Source: Actinomycetota bacterium
GTDB taxonomy: Bacteria > Actinomycetota > Humimicrobiia > Humimicrobiales > Humimicrobiaceae
Direction: 5' to 3'
NCBI GenBank assembly: GCA_016783995.1
Contig: JADHVN010000040.1
Location: 1-11,624 of the forward strand
Length of the DNA stretch: 11,624 bases
Each line of letters opens with the position of its first letter. The first letter of the stretch is position 1. This document shows positions 5,520-11,624 of this stretch, in pieces. Position numbers and translations under genes: made by a program. The notes beneath the pieces are model-generated. The model had not been told where the DNA came from. It worked only from the letters and a program-made list of their open reading frames with translations, and searched no databases.

Positions 5520-6689
5520 TTAAAGTTCTAAGAATTCAAATTGACCGATAGCATTTTTTCTTATATCAGAAGCCTGCGGGAAATCATATAGTATTTCCCC
5601 TTCCTTTACTGCATCTATAAAAATATCTTTATAATTGCTATTGCACTCAACACATCTATAATCAGATACCTTCTTATCCTCTAAGATAATCCTGTCACTG
5701 AAGCAATTCTGGCATCTTATTACCTTCTTTGCCCCGGACATTTTTCCTCTTTTTGATATTTTCTTTCCTTCAATCTCTACAATGTCCAGTGAAAAATCCA
5801 GTACCTTTGCCCCGCTTATGGCTGTGCCAACTCCAAAGGCATCCACTATATCTCTCAACTTTAGAATATCTTCTTCATCCAGTCCCCCGCTTACAACCAG
5901 CTTTACATTCTCAAATCCCCTTATATCAAGTTCCCATCTTACTTCTTCCAAAATCTTTTTAAAATTTCCTCTTCTGGATGCAGGAGTATCTAACCTTATA
6001 CCAAATAAAGCTTCTCCCAAACCTTCAGCAACCCTTATGGCTTCAAACTTCTCATCACCAAAGGTATCAATAAGAGAAATCCTTTTAATTTTTGGCTCAA
6101 TTACCTGATTAAAAGCCTTAGTAGCCTCTACAGTATCACCCATAATCAGAATCAGGGAATGAGGTATGGTTCCAACCGGTTCCTGGTGGGTAAGCTCTGC
6201 GCCAAGAGTGGTAGAGACCCCGTCAGCTCCGCCAATAAAGGCGCTTCTTTCGACCATGGGAGTTATCGCCGGATGCATTCTTCTGGCTCCGAAACTATAA
6301 ATTAATTTATCTCCGGCAGCCAGCTTGCATCTTGCTGCTTTTGTGGCTATTCCGCTTGCCTGGCACAAAAACCCTAAAATAGCTGTCTCATATATGCCAA
6401 AATCGAGATACTTACCCTCTATTACCATAACAGGCTGGAAATCCTTAAATACCATTCCCTCAGGCATACATCTTATTGATATTTTATCAATATCCGAAAG
6501 AAGCTTTATAGTCTCTTCTATTCCCGCCAGAATTCCCCATCTATAGCCATCAGGAAAACCTTTCAAAAATATTTCAGCTTTCACTACAGGATTTTTACCA
6601 GTAGCTTTTAATATTTCTTCTGTTCTCTTAAAATATATATCTGTCAATCTGCCTTTTTTTATATCGTCAGCATTTGCTATATGGAACAT
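5520..6689 (-). CDS. pncB: Nicotinate phosphoribosyltransferase (short form with C-terminal zinc knuckle)
   Basis: The protein has 389 aa, similar in size to the Thermoplasma enzyme and shorter than E. coli PncB-type proteins plus tails. Key regions are SFGARRMHP at 132-140, HQEPVGTIPH at 168-177 (His168 and the GT-PH loop), LIDTFGDE at 206-213, LDT at 233-235, VVSGGLDEEDI at 265-275 and FGVGT at 285-289, the phosphate-binding end of the barrel. Four cysteines, C326/C329 and C346/C349, form a zinc-knuckle-like module, as known from the archaeal structure. The enzyme converts nicotinate plus PRPP to nicotinate mononucleotide. It starts 10 bp after the nicotinamidase-like gene, with AAGGAG 6 nt before its ATG, making a clear two-gene salvage unit. 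Confidence 0.93.
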   Translation of the reverse strand: MFHIANADDIKKGRLTDIYFKRTEEILKATGKNPVVKAEIFLKGFPDGYRWGILAGIEETIKLLSDIDKISIRCMPEGMVFKDFQPVMVIEGKYLDFGIYETAILGFLCQASGIATKAARCKLAAGDKLIYSFGARRMHPAITPMVERSAFIGGADGVSTTLGAELTHQEPVGTIPHSLILIMGDTVEATKAFNQVIEPKIKRISLIDTFGDEKFEAIRVAEGLGEALFGIRLDTPASRRGNFKKILEEVRWELDIRGFENVKLVVSGGLDEEDILKLRDIVDAFGVGTAISGAKVLDFSLDIVEIEGKKISKRGKMSGAKKVIRCQNCFSDRIILEDKKVSDYRCVECNSNYKDIFIDAVKEGEILYDFPQASDIRKNAIGQFEFLEL

Positions 6690-6699
6690 TACATACTCC

Positions 6700-7221
6700 T
6701 TAAATTATATTTACCTTAAGCACATTCCGCATCTGATCAAGTGCAACTCTGTGGTCTCTTTTATTTAAACCAATTATAGCATCTTTTACCACATCAACCC
6801 TGTAACCTCTCATCACTGCATCAGCTACGGTATAAAAAACACATATATTTGTAACATCTCCGGTAACTATTAATTTCTTCACCGATAATTTTTTTAATAT
6901 CTCATCTAGATCTGTATTAAAAAAACCTGAGAATGAGCTCTTTCTTACAATAATATCATTACCCTGTGGTTTTAGTTCTTCAATTATTTTTGATCCTTCT
7001 GTATTTCTTATAGCGTGTGGAGGAAATATTTCAAACTCCCTGTCATCTTTATCGTGACTATCGCACAGATATATTACCGGGTAACCTTCACTTCTGGCTT
7101 TTCCCATTTCTCTCTTTATGGGATCAATAATTCTTTCAATTTTAGGAACTTTTAGCGGCGCTCCATCCAATACAAAATCATTCAGCATGTCTATTATAAG
7201 TAAGGCTTTTTTGCCATTCAT
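6700..7221 (-). CDS. pncA: Isochorismatase-family cysteine hydrolase, probable nicotinamidase
   Basis: The protein has 173 aa. The catalytic triad of the family is visible as Asp11 (LLIIDMLNDF), Lys94 (IVRKSSFSGF) and Cys127 (VTGDVTNICVFYTVADA). Candidate metal ligands are Asp54, His56 and His69. The start at ATG 7221 is preferred because GAGGTGG lies 4 nt upstream; a GTG at 7278 would add 19 residues before the conserved core. Family members hydrolyse nicotinamide, isochorismate or related amides. The adjoining nicotinate phosphoribosyltransferase makes nicotinamidase the best reading: nicotinamide to nicotinate, then to nicotinate mononucleotide. The protein is a little shorter than E. coli PncA. 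Confidence 0.85.
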   Translation of the reverse strand: MNGKKALLIIDMLNDFVLDGAPLKVPKIERIIDPIKREMGKARSEGYPVIYLCDSHDKDDREFEIFPPHAIRNTEGSKIIEELKPQGNDIIVRKSSFSGFFNTDLDEILKKLSVKKLIVTGDVTNICVFYTVADAVMRGYRVDVVKDAIIGLNKRDHRVALDQMRNVLKVNII

Positions 7222-7270
7222 ATCGCCACCTCGGTGAAATTTTAAAAATAATCTTTCATAAACACTAATG

Positions 7271-7330
7271 ATTGCCACTTCGTGTCAGCCGACTTGTATC
7301 CCCATATATAATGCAGGGGCTCCTGCGGCG
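7271..7330 (-). other. GC-rich, potentially structured segment in the pncA leader
   Basis: Within an otherwise very AT-rich divergent spacer, this segment is markedly richer in G and C. GCAGG (7313-7317) can pair with CCTGC (7322-7326) across a 4-base loop. An alternative CCCC (7300-7303) to GGGG (7316-7319) pairing uses overlapping bases, so the two are mutually exclusive. The segment lies in the probable 5' leader of the NAD salvage genes. It does not match a riboswitch class that I can recall. A cis-acting RNA is a possibility only. Confidence 0.35.
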
Positions 7331-7339
7331 TTTTTCTTG

Positions 7340-7356
7340 GTAATAGTAAATATTAC
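7340..7356. promoter_or_regulatory. Operator-like dyad GTAATA-N5-TATTAC
   Basis: Perfect 6-bp arms (7340-7345 and 7351-7356) flank five bases. The dyad lies just downstream of the candidate extended -10 of pncA, covering the expected transcription start near 7354, a usual position for a repressor site. The regulator is unknown; the sequence does not match the NrtR or NiaR consensus as I recall them. Confidence 0.35.
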
Positions 7357-7360
7357 GATA

Positions 7361-7369
7361 ATGATACCA
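7361..7369 (-). promoter_or_regulatory. Candidate extended -10 promoter for the pncA-pncB unit
   Basis: The minus strand reads TGGTATCAT (7369-7361): a TGn extension and a -10 box matching five of six consensus bases. A weak TTACAA lies 18 bp upstream as a possible -35. The start would be near 7354, leaving a leader of about 130 nt before the ATG at 7221. No alternative on this strand is clearly better. Confidence 0.4.
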
Positions 7370-7424
7370 TCTGAGAGATAAATTTTGTAATATTTTATGT
7401 TTACAGAATTTATATATTGTTTTT

Positions 7425-7451
7425 TTGTCGCCTAATCTATAGAATTATAAA
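7425..7451 (+). promoter_or_regulatory. Candidate promoter for the GerMN/dehydratase-family operon
   Basis: TTGTCG (7425-7430) and TATAAA (7446-7451) are spaced 15 bp apart and lie about 45 bp before the GerMN gene start, in the right orientation. The spacing is shorter than optimal. It is the best sigma-70-like candidate in this spacer for the plus strand. An AGGA 6 nt before the ATG at 7497 serves as the ribosome binding site. Confidence 0.4.
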
Positions 7452-7496
7452 AGATAAAATCAATTTATTAAAAAATAACAACTTTCAGGAATAAAA

Positions 7497-8042
7497 ATGA
7501 AAAAAAACAAAATAAATATAAAAAAGTTTCTTATCATCAGTATAATATCAATGTTAGCCATATTTCTCATGATATCACTGACTTCCTGCACCCGGAAGGT
7601 ATCTTTATATTTTGCAGTATCTACTGATACCGATTTTTACCTTACAGAAGAAATAAGGGAAATCCCGGTAAGTAAAGAGCTGTATAAAAGTGTATTAGAG
7701 GAACTGATAAAAGGGCCTGAAAACGAACAGCTTTCCCCCACTATTCCTTCCAATGTTAAAGTTAATTCAGTAAAAATATCCGACAGCACCGCTACCGTAG
7801 ACTTCAGCAAAGAAATTATAACAAATTTTGAAGAAATACCTCACAGCTCTACTACAGAAGTTCTGGCCATTTTCTCTATTGTAAATACACTTACCGAGTT
7901 TGAAGAAATAAAAAAGGTAAAAATAACTATCGAAGGCAAGGATAGTGGGCAAGTAGATGGGCTTTATGTAGAAGATTTCTGGGGACATGTAGGTATTTAT
8001 GAGGAATTTACCAGAAATGAAGTTATCATAAAAAGCTCATAG
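7497..8042 (+). CDS. GerMN-domain lipoprotein
   Basis: The protein has 181 aa. A lysine-rich N terminus and a hydrophobic stretch (11-28) end in the lipobox LTSC, with Cys31 as the lipidation site, so the mature protein is anchored on the outer face of the cytoplasmic membrane. The rest is one GerMN domain: LEELIKGPENEQLSPTIP (67-84), STATVDFSKEI (97-107), IFSIVNTLTEFEEIKKVKITIEGK (125-148) and a DG turn (154-155). GerMN domains occur in spore germination protein GerM and in many non-sporulating bacteria's lipoproteins, probably binding cell-wall or other periplasmic ligands. The protein is not evidence of sporulation. It is the first gene of the plus-strand block, 24 bp before the next gene; a link with the enzymes is not obvious. 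Confidence 0.88.
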   Translation: MKKNKINIKKFLIISIISMLAIFLMISLTSCTRKVSLYFAVSTDTDFYLTEEIREIPVSKELYKSVLEELIKGPENEQLSPTIPSNVKVNSVKISDSTATVDFSKEIITNFEEIPHSSTTEVLAIFSIVNTLTEFEEIKKVKITIEGKDSGQVDGLYVEDFWGHVGIYEEFTRNEVIIKSS

Positions 8043-8066
8043 TCAACAGACAGTAACAGCATTAAT

Positions 8067-9224
8067 ATGACACAGGATATTAAAAACACAGATAACCTTG
8101 ACATATTAAAAAATAAAATAAATGATATTTCAGCCTTTTTTAAAAATACCCTATCCTCTACGGATAAAAGACCTCTGATTGGCTGGTTCTGCACCTACAC
8201 TCCGGAAGAACTTATTGTTGCCGGAGGTTTTATCCCTGTAAGAATTTTCGGAAGGAAAAAAATAATTAAATCCGAAAGTTACTTTCCTATAAATTTCTGC
8301 CCTTATATTAAATCAAGCTGGGAGAGCTTACTTTCCGGCGCTGACAATTTTAAAGCAGTAATATTCACCAACTCCTGCGATGGGATGAGGAGGTTTTTTG
8401 ATACTGCAAATAAATATCTTAAAGATACTCCTTCTTATCTGCTGGATGTTCCCCACTTGAGAGAAGTAGGCTCTATAGATTTTTTTGCAAATAATTTAAA
8501 TAATATGAAAAGATTCATTAAAAATTTAAAATGTAAAAAAATAAGCAACAAAGAAATAAAAAATGCAATAATTCTTATCAACAAGAAAAGAAAGCTCCTG
8601 AAAAAATACAGCCAGATTTCTACTAAATTACCAGAGCTTATAAGCATATCTTCTTATTTTAAAGTTATGGAGCTGTCTATGATCTCGGCACCCGAAATAT
8701 TTACAGATGATCTGGAAAGATACATAAAATTCATCAGGGAAGTCGATACAGAAAATATGACTAATCTGCAGCCAAATTACAAAAACACCCCCGGTATTAT
8801 GATTATTGGTAACTTTATCACCGAAGAAAAATTATGGGGTATGCTATCTACAATGAATCTCAAACTGGCTTCTGACGACCTCTGTATTTCAAGTAGATAT
8901 TTTGAAAAACAGATAGAGCTGGGTGATGATTCTGATTTTCTCAATTTGACAGCTGAAAGATATTTAAATAAGCCCCAGTGTATGAGAATGGCCGACCTTG
9001 GATTGAAATTAAAGGAAATTGAGAATAATATAATTAAAAATAATATAGAAGGTGTAATATTTATAAGCTTGAAATTCTGTGATACCATGCTCTATTCCTT
9101 TCCCCTGCTGAAGCAGAAATTAAACGACCTTGGAATTCCAGCTTTATATCTTGAGATAGAATATAATAATTTTTCAGAAGGCCAGTTAAAAACAAGGGTG
9201 CAGGCTTTTCTGGAAATGCTATAA
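8067..9224 (+). CDS. 2-hydroxyacyl-CoA dehydratase-family protein, probable double-cubane-cluster (YjiM/DCCP-like) type
   Basis: The protein has 385 aa. Family features are GWFCTYTPEELIVAGG (39-54), NFCPYIKSS (76-84), TNSCDGMRRF (101-110), a cysteine at 273, NKPQCMRMAD (301-310), SLKFCDT (334-340) and the C-terminal EGQLKTRVQAFLEML. Six cysteines (42, 78, 104, 273, 305, 338) fall in positions that, by recall, match those of E. coli YjiM and the Carboxydothermus double-cubane-cluster protein, where they hold an Fe8S9 cluster. Ordinary dehydratase subunits use three cysteines for one [4Fe-4S]. Such proteins receive electrons from an ATP-driven activator, present here two genes downstream. The physiological substrate is unknown. 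No Shine-Dalgarno is visible before the ATG. The alternative is a dehydratase beta subunit. Confidence 0.85.
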   Translation: MTQDIKNTDNLDILKNKINDISAFFKNTLSSTDKRPLIGWFCTYTPEELIVAGGFIPVRIFGRKKIIKSESYFPINFCPYIKSSWESLLSGADNFKAVIFTNSCDGMRRFFDTANKYLKDTPSYLLDVPHLREVGSIDFFANNLNNMKRFIKNLKCKKISNKEIKNAIILINKKRKLLKKYSQISTKLPELISISSYFKVMELSMISAPEIFTDDLERYIKFIREVDTENMTNLQPNYKNTPGIMIIGNFITEEKLWGMLSTMNLKLASDDLCISSRYFEKQIELGDDSDFLNLTAERYLNKPQCMRMADLGLKLKEIENNIIKNNIEGVIFISLKFCDTMLYSFPLLKQKLNDLGIPALYLEIEYNNFSEGQLKTRVQAFLEML

Positions 9225-9239
9225 ATATAATTATTTAAA

Positions 9240-10523
9240 ATGGGTATAAAAGACAAACTAAAAACCGGGGTACAGAGAAATTTAAATCAAAAGTATATCA
9301 GGAGGCTCCTGGACATTATCGCAAAAAAGCCTGTGCTTTTTGCTTATGGAAGTACGTTTTCCTCTTTATCTGATAAATACCTGAACATTTTTACCATAGA
9401 AAGCCTGAGAAATGCTTATTCTGACAAAAATCACCCCATAGGTTATGGATCTCTTTTTTTACCCTATGAGATGTTCCATGCGCTGGGAATCACACCGTTC
9501 CTGCCGGAAGTTATGGCTGGATTTACAGCAGGTTTGGGACTGGCAACCCAGACACTTAAAGAAGCCTCTTCAAACTGGTACTCACAGGACCTGTGTACCT
9601 TTCATAGAAGTGCATCCGGTGCAGTGGAACTTGATGTATTTCCAAAGCCGGATTTTGTCATCACTACCAATCTGGCCTGCGATGCCGCGCAAAAATCATT
9701 TTATATACACTCGGTAAAATATAATATTGAAAAAAATTTCTATCTGATTGATGTACCTTACGAATATTCAAAGGAGTCTATCTTGTATCTGACCGGACAG
9801 ATAAAAAATATCTGTATGGATATAAGTTCCAAATCAGGTATGAAACTTGCCACTTCTAAATTTAAAGAAGTCATCAATCTCTCAAATGAATTTAGAAAAT
9901 GGGCAATCAAAGTTAACAACTTAAGAAAAACTCTTACAAACTACCCCCCTTATTATAATGGTCTTAATTTTATTTTACCTTTCCACGGTCTTGCAGGAAC
10001 CAGAGAAGCCGTCATTCTTTATGATCAAATGTATAAGGAATTAAAAAAATATTTAGATAAAGAGGAGAAAGAAAAATCAGGTAAAAATAAATCACTAAAA
10101 AGAATTCTGTGGCTGCACCTGAAACCTTACTATAAAAATGAAATATTTAATATACTGGAAAGGGAGAACTGCAGAGTGGTATTTGAAGAAATAAATTATA
10201 TTTACTGGCCTGAACTTGACCCTGAAAGACCTTTTGAAAGCCTGGCTAAAAAGATGCTTTCCCATTTTCTAGCGGGCAGGATTGATAACAGGATCAATGT
10301 AATTCTTAAGGCTGCCAGGGATTATAAGGTTGACGGAGCCATTTTATTTTCTCACTGGGGATGCAGACAGAGCAATGGCGGGGCAAGAATTATCAAGGAT
10401 AGCTTAAATAAGCTTAATATTCCCACTCTGGTTTTAGACGGGGATTGTGTGGATCAAAATAATTCCTCACAGGGACAGGTAAAAACCAGATTGCAGGGAT
10501 TTGTAGAAATTTTAAACTCTTAA
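9240..10523 (+). CDS. 2-hydroxyacyl-CoA dehydratase-family protein, three-cysteine type
   Basis: The protein has 427 aa. Shared family features are GYGSLFLPYEMFHALGITP (68-86), WYSQDLCTFHR (113-123), TNLACDAA (143-150), FSHWGCRQSNGGARI (370-384) and the end VLDGDCVDQ...GQVKTRLQGFVE. Motif cysteines 119, 147 and 375 suit a single [4Fe-4S] cluster; Cys403 also lies in a conserved motif. At the position of the first cysteine in the neighbouring protein there is Ser71. A lysine/glutamate-rich insertion lies near 265-287. It starts 15 bp after the preceding gene, without a clear Shine-Dalgarno sequence, so coupling is likely. It may pair with the preceding protein as a heterodimer, or the two may be separate substrates of the same activator. 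The reaction is unknown; dehydration or reductive chemistry at low potential is the family theme. Confidence 0.87.
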   Translation: MGIKDKLKTGVQRNLNQKYIRRLLDIIAKKPVLFAYGSTFSSLSDKYLNIFTIESLRNAYSDKNHPIGYGSLFLPYEMFHALGITPFLPEVMAGFTAGLGLATQTLKEASSNWYSQDLCTFHRSASGAVELDVFPKPDFVITTNLACDAAQKSFYIHSVKYNIEKNFYLIDVPYEYSKESILYLTGQIKNICMDISSKSGMKLATSKFKEVINLSNEFRKWAIKVNNLRKTLTNYPPYYNGLNFILPFHGLAGTREAVILYDQMYKELKKYLDKEEKEKSGKNKSLKRILWLHLKPYYKNEIFNILERENCRVVFEEINYIYWPELDPERPFESLAKKMLSHFLAGRIDNRINVILKAARDYKVDGAILFSHWGCRQSNGGARIIKDSLNKLNIPTLVLDGDCVDQNNSSQGQVKTRLQGFVEILNS

Positions 10524-10545
10524 AAAAATAGAAGAAAGGAAAAAG

Positions 10546-11319
10546 ATGTATACTTGTGGAATTGATGTAGGATCAGTTTCAACCAAGGTAGTAATACTAG
10601 GTAAAAAAGATAATAAAATTGCATCTTATGTAATCGCCCCCACTGGTTCTGACGGTAAAAATGCTGCTATAAAAGCCCTTGATGATTCTTTAAAGAAGGC
10701 TGGACTTAAAGATAATGAGATTGAAGCTACTGTTGCCACCGGTTACGGTAGAATAAATATTCCTTTTGCGGATCAAAATATAACCGAGATAAGCTGCCAT
10801 GCCCGTGGAGCCATATCTTTATTTCCGGATTTAAAAACAGTAATAGATATCGGGGGTCAGGACAGTAAGGTCATAAAACTTAAAGATGGAAAGCCCATTG
10901 ACTTTCTGATGAATGATAAATGTTCGGCAGGAACTGGCAGATTTCTGGAAGTTATGGCAAGAGCAATGGAAATAAATATTGATCAATTTGCTCCTATTTT
11001 TATTAAAACCAATGATAAAGTCGATATAACCTCTACCTGTACTGTATTTGCCGAATCCGAAATAGTCTCACTAATCGGACAGGGTATAGATAAAAATAAA
11101 ATTATAAAAGGCCTTATTTATTCTATTGCAGATAAAATAACTTCGATGGTTGGAAGAGTGGGGCTTGATGAACCGGTCTGTATGACTGGAGGAGTCGCTA
11201 AGAATCTGGGTGTAGTCAAAGCACTGGAAGAAAATTTAGGAATAAAAATAAACATTCCGGATGAACCACAAATAACCGGGGCACTTGGAGCGGCATATCT
11301 AGCCCAGAATATTCATTAA
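10546..11319 (+). CDS. ATP-dependent activator of 2-hydroxyacyl-CoA dehydratase/DCCP (HgdC/BadF-type ATPase)
   Basis: The protein has 257 aa, the usual length of HgdC-type activators. The actin/hexokinase-fold nucleotide sites are visible: GIDVGSVSTK (5-14), VIDIGGQDSK (99-108), MTGGVAKN (213-220) and GALGAAYLA (245-253). Cys126 (NDKCSAGTGRF) and Cys165 (TSTCTVFAESE) provide the ligands for the single [4Fe-4S] cluster shared by the homodimer. The protein uses ATP hydrolysis to drive one-electron transfer at very low potential to the partner enzyme; such proteins are extremely oxygen sensitive. It lies 22 bp after the second dehydratase-family gene with AAAGGA before the ATG, and closes the operon. 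One activator probably serves both upstream proteins. Confidence 0.95.
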   Translation: MYTCGIDVGSVSTKVVILGKKDNKIASYVIAPTGSDGKNAAIKALDDSLKKAGLKDNEIEATVATGYGRINIPFADQNITEISCHARGAISLFPDLKTVIDIGGQDSKVIKLKDGKPIDFLMNDKCSAGTGRFLEVMARAMEINIDQFAPIFIKTNDKVDITSTCTVFAESEIVSLIGQGIDKNKIIKGLIYSIADKITSMVGRVGLDEPVCMTGGVAKNLGVVKALEENLGIKINIPDEPQITGALGAAYLAQNIH

Positions 11320-11461
11320 CCATCATTCATCAATAAACCAATTGCATTATCAGTTTTCCAGGCAATTATTAATCCTAACTTGTGATGATAATATTCTAAT
11401 CCCTTTTCCAAACGATCCCTGTGGCTTTTCTTTTTTTCAAAATATCTTTTACATTAGCCAT
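11316..11461 (-). pseudogene. Small unrecognised ORF, apparently frameshifted at an A7 run
   Basis: On the minus strand an ATG at 11461, preceded by GTGAGGAC, opens MANVKDILKK. It then runs into a stop after 21 codons. In the -1 frame, from the run of seven A's onward, reading continues as KSHRDRLEKGLEYYHHKLG...IGLLMNDG to TAA at 11318-11316. Joining the two gives about 48 residues. The stop overlaps the activator's stop codon, tail to tail. The join suggests a single-base indel: a decayed gene, a polymorphism or a sequencing error in the homopolymer. The classical slippery heptamer is not in register. No family was recognised. Confidence 0.45.
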
Positions 11462-11490
11462 GTCCTCACTTTCATTTTGTTATTGATTTC
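11462..11490. other. Short spacer between the attC-like palindrome and the small ORF
   Basis: The gene-poor right end (11320-11624, 305 bases) holds the frameshifted minus-strand ORF, this 29-bp spacer and the palindrome beyond it. No promoter, terminator hairpin or RNA gene was found in the spacer. Only the Shine-Dalgarno-like GAGGAC for the small ORF is visible. Confidence 0.5.
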
Positions 11491-11624
11491 GTCTAACGAC
11501 TAGTTTCACCTGCCCGCCGACATTAAAAATCAATACATTATGAACTGCACAAAACATGAATAACCATCAAAACTTCCGAAATTCACCGCAGCAAGGCGGG
11601 CCAGGTGCAAACTTTTATTAGCTG
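11491..11624 (-). other. Integron attC-like imperfect palindrome (candidate), reaching the window edge
   Basis: AGTTT-CACCTG-CCCGCC (11502-11518) pairs perfectly with GGCGGG-c-CAGGTG-c-AAACT (11595-11613), except for two extra bases, C11601 and C11608, both on the same arm. A 76-nt less structured segment separates the arms. On the minus strand the site ends in GTTAGAC (11497-11491), matching the attC R' core GTTRRRY. The opposite core, AGCTAAT, matches RYYYAAC poorly and touches the window edge. Two unpaired bases 7 apart on one arm and a length of about 134 bp fit attC geometry. The alternatives are a MITE or a palindromic intergenic repeat. Confidence 0.4.

Noticed and set aside
5729..6108. 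Plus-strand open frames inside the nicotinate phosphoribosyltransferase gene
   Set aside because: They are antisense to a well-conserved enzyme, low-complexity in composition and lack a ribosome binding site.
7222..7278. N-terminal extension of the nicotinamidase from a GTG at 7278
   Set aside because: The 19 extra residues precede the conserved LLIIDMLNDF core, and the ATG at 7221 has a GAGGTGG a few bases upstream. The shorter start is better supported.
7313..7335. Plus-strand intrinsic terminator (GCAGG/CCTGC hairpin followed by TTTTT)
   Set aside because: GGCG lies between the stem and the T run, and no plus-strand gene ends upstream; the neighbouring gene is transcribed away on the other strand.
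7497..8042. Evidence that the organism forms spores
   Set aside because: The GerMN domain is widespread in lipoproteins of non-sporulating bacteria, and no other sporulation gene is visible in the window.
8067..11319. Benzoyl-CoA reductase (Bcr/Bad) cluster
   Set aside because: That system has four subunits including two ATPase-type ones, plus a ferredoxin. Here there is one activator and two dehydratase-type proteins, with no aromatic-degradation genes.
11425..11445. Programmed -1 frameshift at the A7 run of the small right-end ORF
   Set aside because: The frame-0 codons are TTG AAA AAA AGA, so the X-XXY-YYZ heptamer is not in register and re-pairing would mismatch. Simple indel or decay is more likely.

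Overview
This is an AT-rich bacterial window with two gene sets transcribed in opposite directions from a divergent promoter region at about 7222-7496. Everything to the left (1-7221) is on the minus strand; the main block to the right (7497-11319) is on the plus strand. The gene set (rpsF-ssb-rpsR followed by a YybS/DUF2232 protein, a GerMN lipoprotein, and oxygen-sensitive 2-hydroxyacyl-CoA dehydratase-type iron-sulfur proteins) suggests an anaerobic, low-GC bacterium. It could be Firmicutes-like or from an uncultured anaerobic lineage such as Atribacterota or a deep actinobacterial group. The sequence alone does not settle the taxonomy.

Left to right: 1 to about 1400 holds an IS607-type element. 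It has a serine-recombinase TnpA with a MerR-like DNA-binding domain, a TnpB cut by the left window edge (joined to tnpA by an ATGA overlap), and a small unrecognised 53-aa ORF overlapping the tnpA start. The element lies just downstream of rpsF-ssb-rpsR-yybS (1449-3618), where gdpP/rplI genes often sit, and an orphan Shine-Dalgarno sequence remains at the junction. The operon has an extended -10 promoter and a leader with two abutting hairpins and a loop CCG, resembling the known S6:S18 autoregulatory RNA. Both rpsR and ssb carry in-frame 15-bp tandem repeats. Next come an MscS-type channel, a histidine phosphatase, a nicotinate phosphoribosyltransferase of the form with a C-terminal four-cysteine knuckle, and a nicotinamidase-like hydrolase. 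The last two form a compact NAD salvage pair (nicotinamide to nicotinate to nicotinate mononucleotide).

On the plus strand, a GerMN-domain lipoprotein is followed by two different 2-hydroxyacyl-CoA dehydratase-family proteins and their ATP-dependent activator. The first family protein has six cysteines in positions that, by recall, match the double-cubane-cluster (YjiM/DCCP) branch. The second has three motif cysteines like an ordinary dehydratase subunit. No CoA-transferase, ligase or acyl-CoA dehydrogenase is nearby, so the substrate is unknown. This is the most interesting functional unit in the window.

The right end (11320-11624) holds a small minus-strand ORF that appears frameshifted at an A7 run. 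Upstream of it is a GC-rich imperfect palindrome with two unpaired bases on one arm and a GTTAGAC end, whose geometry resembles an integron attC site.
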